NCBI GenBank assembly: GCA_910585625.1
Contig: CAJUFQ010000061.1
Location: forward strand, 1 to 6,596
Source of the DNA: an uncultured Lachnospiraceae bacterium
GTDB lineage: Bacteria > Bacillota > Clostridia > Lachnospirales > Lachnospiraceae
DNA length: 6,596 nt
Direction: 5' to 3'
Shown here: positions 5,899 to 6,596 of the stretch, in pieces
Layout of the letters: each line of letters begins with the position of its first letter
Numbering within the stretch: the first letter of the stretch is position 1
Made by a program: the position numbers and the translations under genes
The notes under the pieces: generated by a model
Seen by the model: only the letters and a program-made list of their open reading frames with translations
Told to the model about the DNA's origin: nothing
Databases searched by the model: none

Positions 5899-6532
5899 AG
5901 CGCGCCCTCCTTACTTTTGGCGTTTCCCCATGTTCAAACCGCGCCTGCCTTGCAAGGCGGTATGCCCGCTCCGTTGCCCTGCGGTCTATGAAACGCCGGT
6001 TGTATTCTTCCGCCTGTCCGAACAGCTCCAGATATCCCTCACGGTTGACGCAGGGGAAAGCCGTGCAGTCCATACCGTCAACCGTGCCGGAATGGAACGC
6101 CCGCGCTCCCCACGGAAACGGCCTGCCGCTTTCCGCATCTACCCATGACCTCATCCTGTCCAGCGTTGTCCCTGGCGGGATGTCCCCCAGAACTAAAACA
6201 GGCGTATCCGATATGGCAGGCAGCCCATCCGCAAGCCCGGCTTTATAGAATGCCAGTATCTTTTCAGAATCTGCCTGCGTCATCTGCCCCTTCACTTCAA
6301 CATAAAGGCTGCGTATTTCCGAAAACTCACTGCCGGAGCCATAGCCGCCAAGCTGCACCCTTTTGAGCAGGAAATCCGGCAGGTAATGAATCCCGTTCCC
6401 AAGGTCATACCCTTCCGGCTCATATTCCCAATCCACACCGCAGGCATCAAAGAACACCGCCCACCTTGCCTCCAGCCGGGACCGGAATAAATACCCCTTG
6501 TATTCTGTCTGTATAGCTTTCATTTCCCCCAT
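5891..6532 (-). CDS. Putative PD-(D/E)XK nuclease, TnsA-like pattern
   Basis: This 213-aa protein is not one I can name. Its first 90 residues carry a pattern resembling TnsA and related restriction-like nucleases: YKGYLFRSRLEARWAVFF (11-28) with E21 in a helix, HYLPDF (49-54) with D53, and LYVEVKG (76-82) with E79 and K81. The spacing E21-D53-ExK fits the PD-(D/E)XK fold, which cuts DNA. The rest (about 90-213) has WVDAESGRPFPWGARAF near 130-146 and an Arg-rich helical tail (about 179-213), perhaps DNA-binding; no known domain is apparent to me there. ATG 6532 overlaps the previous stop as TGATG, and AGGAGG lies 10 bases upstream; M4 (6523) is an alternative start. It overlaps VapE by eight bases, placing it in the replication operon. 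Nuclease activity is inference from motifs. Confidence 0.75.
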   Translation of the reverse strand: MGEMKAIQTEYKGYLFRSRLEARWAVFFDACGVDWEYEPEGYDLGNGIHYLPDFLLKRVQLGGYGSGSEFSEIRSLYVEVKGQMTQADSEKILAFYKAGLADGLPAISDTPVLVLGDIPPGTTLDRMRSWVDAESGRPFPWGARAFHSGTVDGMDCTAFPCVNREGYLELFGQAEEYNRRFIDRRATERAYRLARQARFEHGETPKVRRARYA

Positions 6533-6596
6533 CAGCCTCCAACCTCCTCGCAGTTTTCTGTGAAATAGCGGATTGGCATACCCCGCTTTTCCGCTT
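6532..6596 (-). CDS. C-terminal end of an unidentified gene (cut by window edge)
   Basis: An open frame enters from the right edge and runs 20 codons to TGA at 6534-6532, ending in ...PIRYFTENCEEVGG. The stop overlaps the next start as TGATG, the usual sign of a coupled operon gene. This is too short to identify. It could also be a very short frame starting at the ATG at 6581-6579, but the tight junction favours the tail of a larger replication gene. Confidence 0.5.
   Translation of the reverse strand, partial: AEKRGMPIRYFTENCEEVGG

Noticed and set aside
1..6596. CRISPR array, tRNA, rRNA, insertion sequence or integrase/attachment site
   Set aside because: I saw no regularly spaced longer repeats, no cloverleaf-like sequence and no transposase or integrase motifs in any frame.

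Overview
The window reads as part of a tailed-phage (siphovirus-type) genome, most likely a prophage of a Gram-positive gut Clostridia/Lachnospiraceae-like host. I infer this from the gene set (VapE-type primase-helicase, VRR-NUC nuclease, SNF2 helicase, sigma-like late regulator, HNH, P27-type small terminase), the strong AGGAGG ribosome sites and the moderately GC-rich DNA. I cannot name the species. Every credible gene is on the minus strand, so the biological order runs from right to left.

Replication/recombination module (6596 to 1679): the last 20 codons of an unidentified gene; a 213-aa protein with a PD-(D/E)XK nuclease pattern; a 777-aa VapE-family protein with an AEP-like N-terminal half and an SF3-like ATPase; a 230-bp intergenic region with a 31-bp alternating purine/pyrimidine tract; a 95-aa VRR-NUC nuclease; and a SNF2-type helicase overlapping it by 4 bp. 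The helicase is broken. A 7-base insertion inside the Walker A motif shifts the frame and creates an immediate TGA; removing those bases restores an intact 454-aa protein.

Switch to packaging (1680 to 1): four tandem 10-bp repeats fill the gap before a 149-aa sigma-region-4-like regulator. Just beyond that gene lies a good promoter candidate (ATGACA, 17 bp, extended -10 TATGCT) framed by inverted repeats, then a terminator-like hairpin in the presumed leader of an HNH endonuclease gene. After HNH comes a 210-bp region with a U-tailed terminator hairpin that can be disrupted by an alternative 13-bp pairing, and then the P27-family small terminase subunit, cut by the window edge. This HNH/terS gap is also where I would look for a cos site.

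As a system: nucleases, helicase and VapE would serve phage DNA replication and recombination; the sigma-like protein would switch on the downstream genes; HNH and terminase would package DNA. The gene content is a familiar phage arrangement. The points most worth checking are the helicase lesion and the layered regulatory DNA around the HNH and terminase genes. I did not find a clearly new biological system.
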